DNA of 64,000 nucleotides from Paraspadella gotoi (taxonomy: Eukaryota > Chaetognatha), in NCBI GenBank assembly GCA_051294375.1, contig CM119269.1, positions 15,077,918-15,141,917 on the forward strand, in the 5' to 3' direction. Below the pieces are notes generated by a model. The model made no database searches. It was not told where the DNA came from and worked only from the letters and a program-made list of their open reading frames with translations. Positions 62,712 to 64,000 of the stretch are shown here, one piece after another. The position numbers were made by a program, and so were the translations under genes. Position 1 is the first letter of the stretch, and every line of letters starts with the position of its first letter.

Positions 62712-63336
62712 TACATTCGCCGACTGGGGTGAGGGGATTAAGGGTTGCCTCACAAGGTAAAATAATAATAGTAAAATAATAAGTGGTCGTCAGGACTTTA
62801 TAAAAGGTAAAAACTAAGAGTTCTGTAATATAAATATCGTTAGAGCATCCCTGTGGGATAATGAAATTTTTTTAAAAATTAAGATTTTATGTATAGTTAA
62901 TAACATNNNNNNNNNNNNNNNNNNNNNNNNNNNNNNNNNNNNNNNNNNNNNNNNNNNNNNNNNNNNNNNNNNNNNNNNNNNNNNNNNNNNNNNNNNNNNN
63001 NNNNNNNNNNNNNNNNNNNNNNNNNNNNNNNNNNNNNNNNNNNNNNNNNNNNNNNNNNNNNNNNNNNNNNNNNNNNNNNNNNNNNNNNNNNNNNNNNNNN
63101 NNNNNNNNNNNNNNNNNNNNNNNNNNNNNNNNNNNNNNNNNNNNNNNNNNNNNNNNNNNNNNNNNNNNNNNNNNNNNNNNNNNNNNNNNNNATATTGAAA
63201 AACGCATTATAATTTGTAAATAACTTTTCATAGGTTATTTGAATCCGTTCTTAAAAAATAAATTTAAAAAAAAAAATTTTCATTGCTAATGCTTCAATGC
63301 GTATTAAGGCGTAGTAAAATTTCTAAATTTAACTTT
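62712..63336. repeat. Second copy of the 57,108 repeat segment
   Basis: Matches 57,108-57,690 up to a 285-N gap, then again from 63,192, with only small indels. It breaks the C11orf54-like gene at its start. Confidence 0.6.
62907..63191. other. Assembly gap, 285 N
   Basis: Falls in the repeat segment; the other copy has about 210 bp at this place. Confidence 0.99.
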
Positions 63337-63361
63337 NNNNNNNNNNNNNNNNNNNNNNNNN
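63337..63361. other. Assembly gap, 25 N
   Basis: Joins the 57-kb-like segment to the 55-kb-like segment, which are in the opposite order in the main sequence. Confidence 0.99.
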
Positions 63362-64000
63362 TCGGGACCATAAACGCCTAATTAAGGGTTTAAAAACGTT
63401 TTAACCTCAGAACTAGACAGCTTACCATTAAGTCTTGAGAAGTTCATAATTTGGAAGTCTGTACTGTAGCTAAAAATGATTGTACTGTATCTGTAAGATC
63501 TATTCAATTTTTTACATTCTTCTTCCTGCCTTTTGATTATGTATAAAACTTATCCTTTGTGCCTTCTTTATAAGTATAAAGTTTTTGAGCTAAGTCGGGA
63601 TTTACGTTTGTTCATTATCTTGGAAGTATATTTTATTTATGACATGATCTGATCCTATCGTTGGCAGAAATGTCAATTGAATAATGTTTCTCTTTCAAAC
63701 TGGCTTTGGTGTTTTTAAATTCAAATCATAATATATCAAGTCATTTCATTATTCAAATTCAGGTTGGAAGCAAAGATTAGTACCATTCCTTATATTTTTT
63801 TTGAACCTTTATAGAAAGATTTAAGATATTTAAATCAAATTGTTTTCCTGATTCCAGAGGTAGCTAAAAGTTAGGCAGGAAAATATTTGATTCTCTATTC
63901 TCTATTCCATGTTTTTAAAAAACTGAAAACTACAGAAAACCTTTTTCTTATAACAGTGAATTTCAGTAAACTTGCTTGTATAATAATAATCTTTATGATC
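63362..64000. repeat. Duplicate of 55,243-55,884
   Basis: Colinear and nearly identical to the earlier segment, from TCGGGACCATAA to the window end. Differences are mostly one-base indels. No gene. Confidence 0.75.

Overview
The window is nuclear DNA of a multicellular animal. It has small spliced genes with GT-AG introns, AATAAA signals and GC-rich exons in AT-rich introns. The gene families are metazoan: a receptor tyrosine phosphatase, Ral GTPase, an astacin protease with ShK domains, C2H2 zinc fingers and xylulokinase. No taxon can be fixed from sequence alone; a marine invertebrate, perhaps early-branching, would fit, but that is a guess. All recognised genes lie on the + strand; only repeat fragments lie on the minus strand.

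Region by region: 1-9.8 kb is a long array of near-identical 261-bp fibronectin III (FN3) repeats, broken by a 0.5-kb AT-rich interruption and a 25-N gap. 9.8-17.9 kb is an indel-ridden copy of the 3' part of a receptor tyrosine phosphatase gene with its downstream flank. 17.9-19.3 kb is a dispersed repeat. 19.3-29 kb is a second FN3 array with two repeat subtypes. 29-35.4 kb is the readable phosphatase: divergent FN3 domains, a transmembrane exon, one catalytic domain and a tail with three YxN motifs. 38.2-43.5 kb is a Ral gene with two alternative last exons and a possible in-frame cysteine-rich 5' extension. 44.5-47.0 kb is an intact astacin with three ShK domains. 49.0-54.5 kb is an 11-finger zinc finger gene. 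56.2 kb is a dead Tc1-like transposase and 57.7-58.4 kb a SINE pair. 59.3-62.7 kb holds xylulokinase and the start of a C11orf54-like gene, both carrying many frameshifts. The last 1.3 kb repeats 55-57.7 kb sequence in scrambled order between N gaps.

Sequence quality is uneven. Genes between 38 and 54.5 kb splice cleanly, with every exon phase matching. The FN3 arrays, the first phosphatase copy and 59-62.7 kb are full of single-base indels while amino-acid similarity persists across the frame changes. Uncorrected long-read or gap-fill sequence explains this better than pseudogene decay. The most interesting biology is the Ral locus, where two 108-nt last exons give different CAAX boxes and membrane-targeting tails, as in the KRAS 4A/4B arrangement, and the very large, homogenised FN3 ectodomain of the phosphatase.
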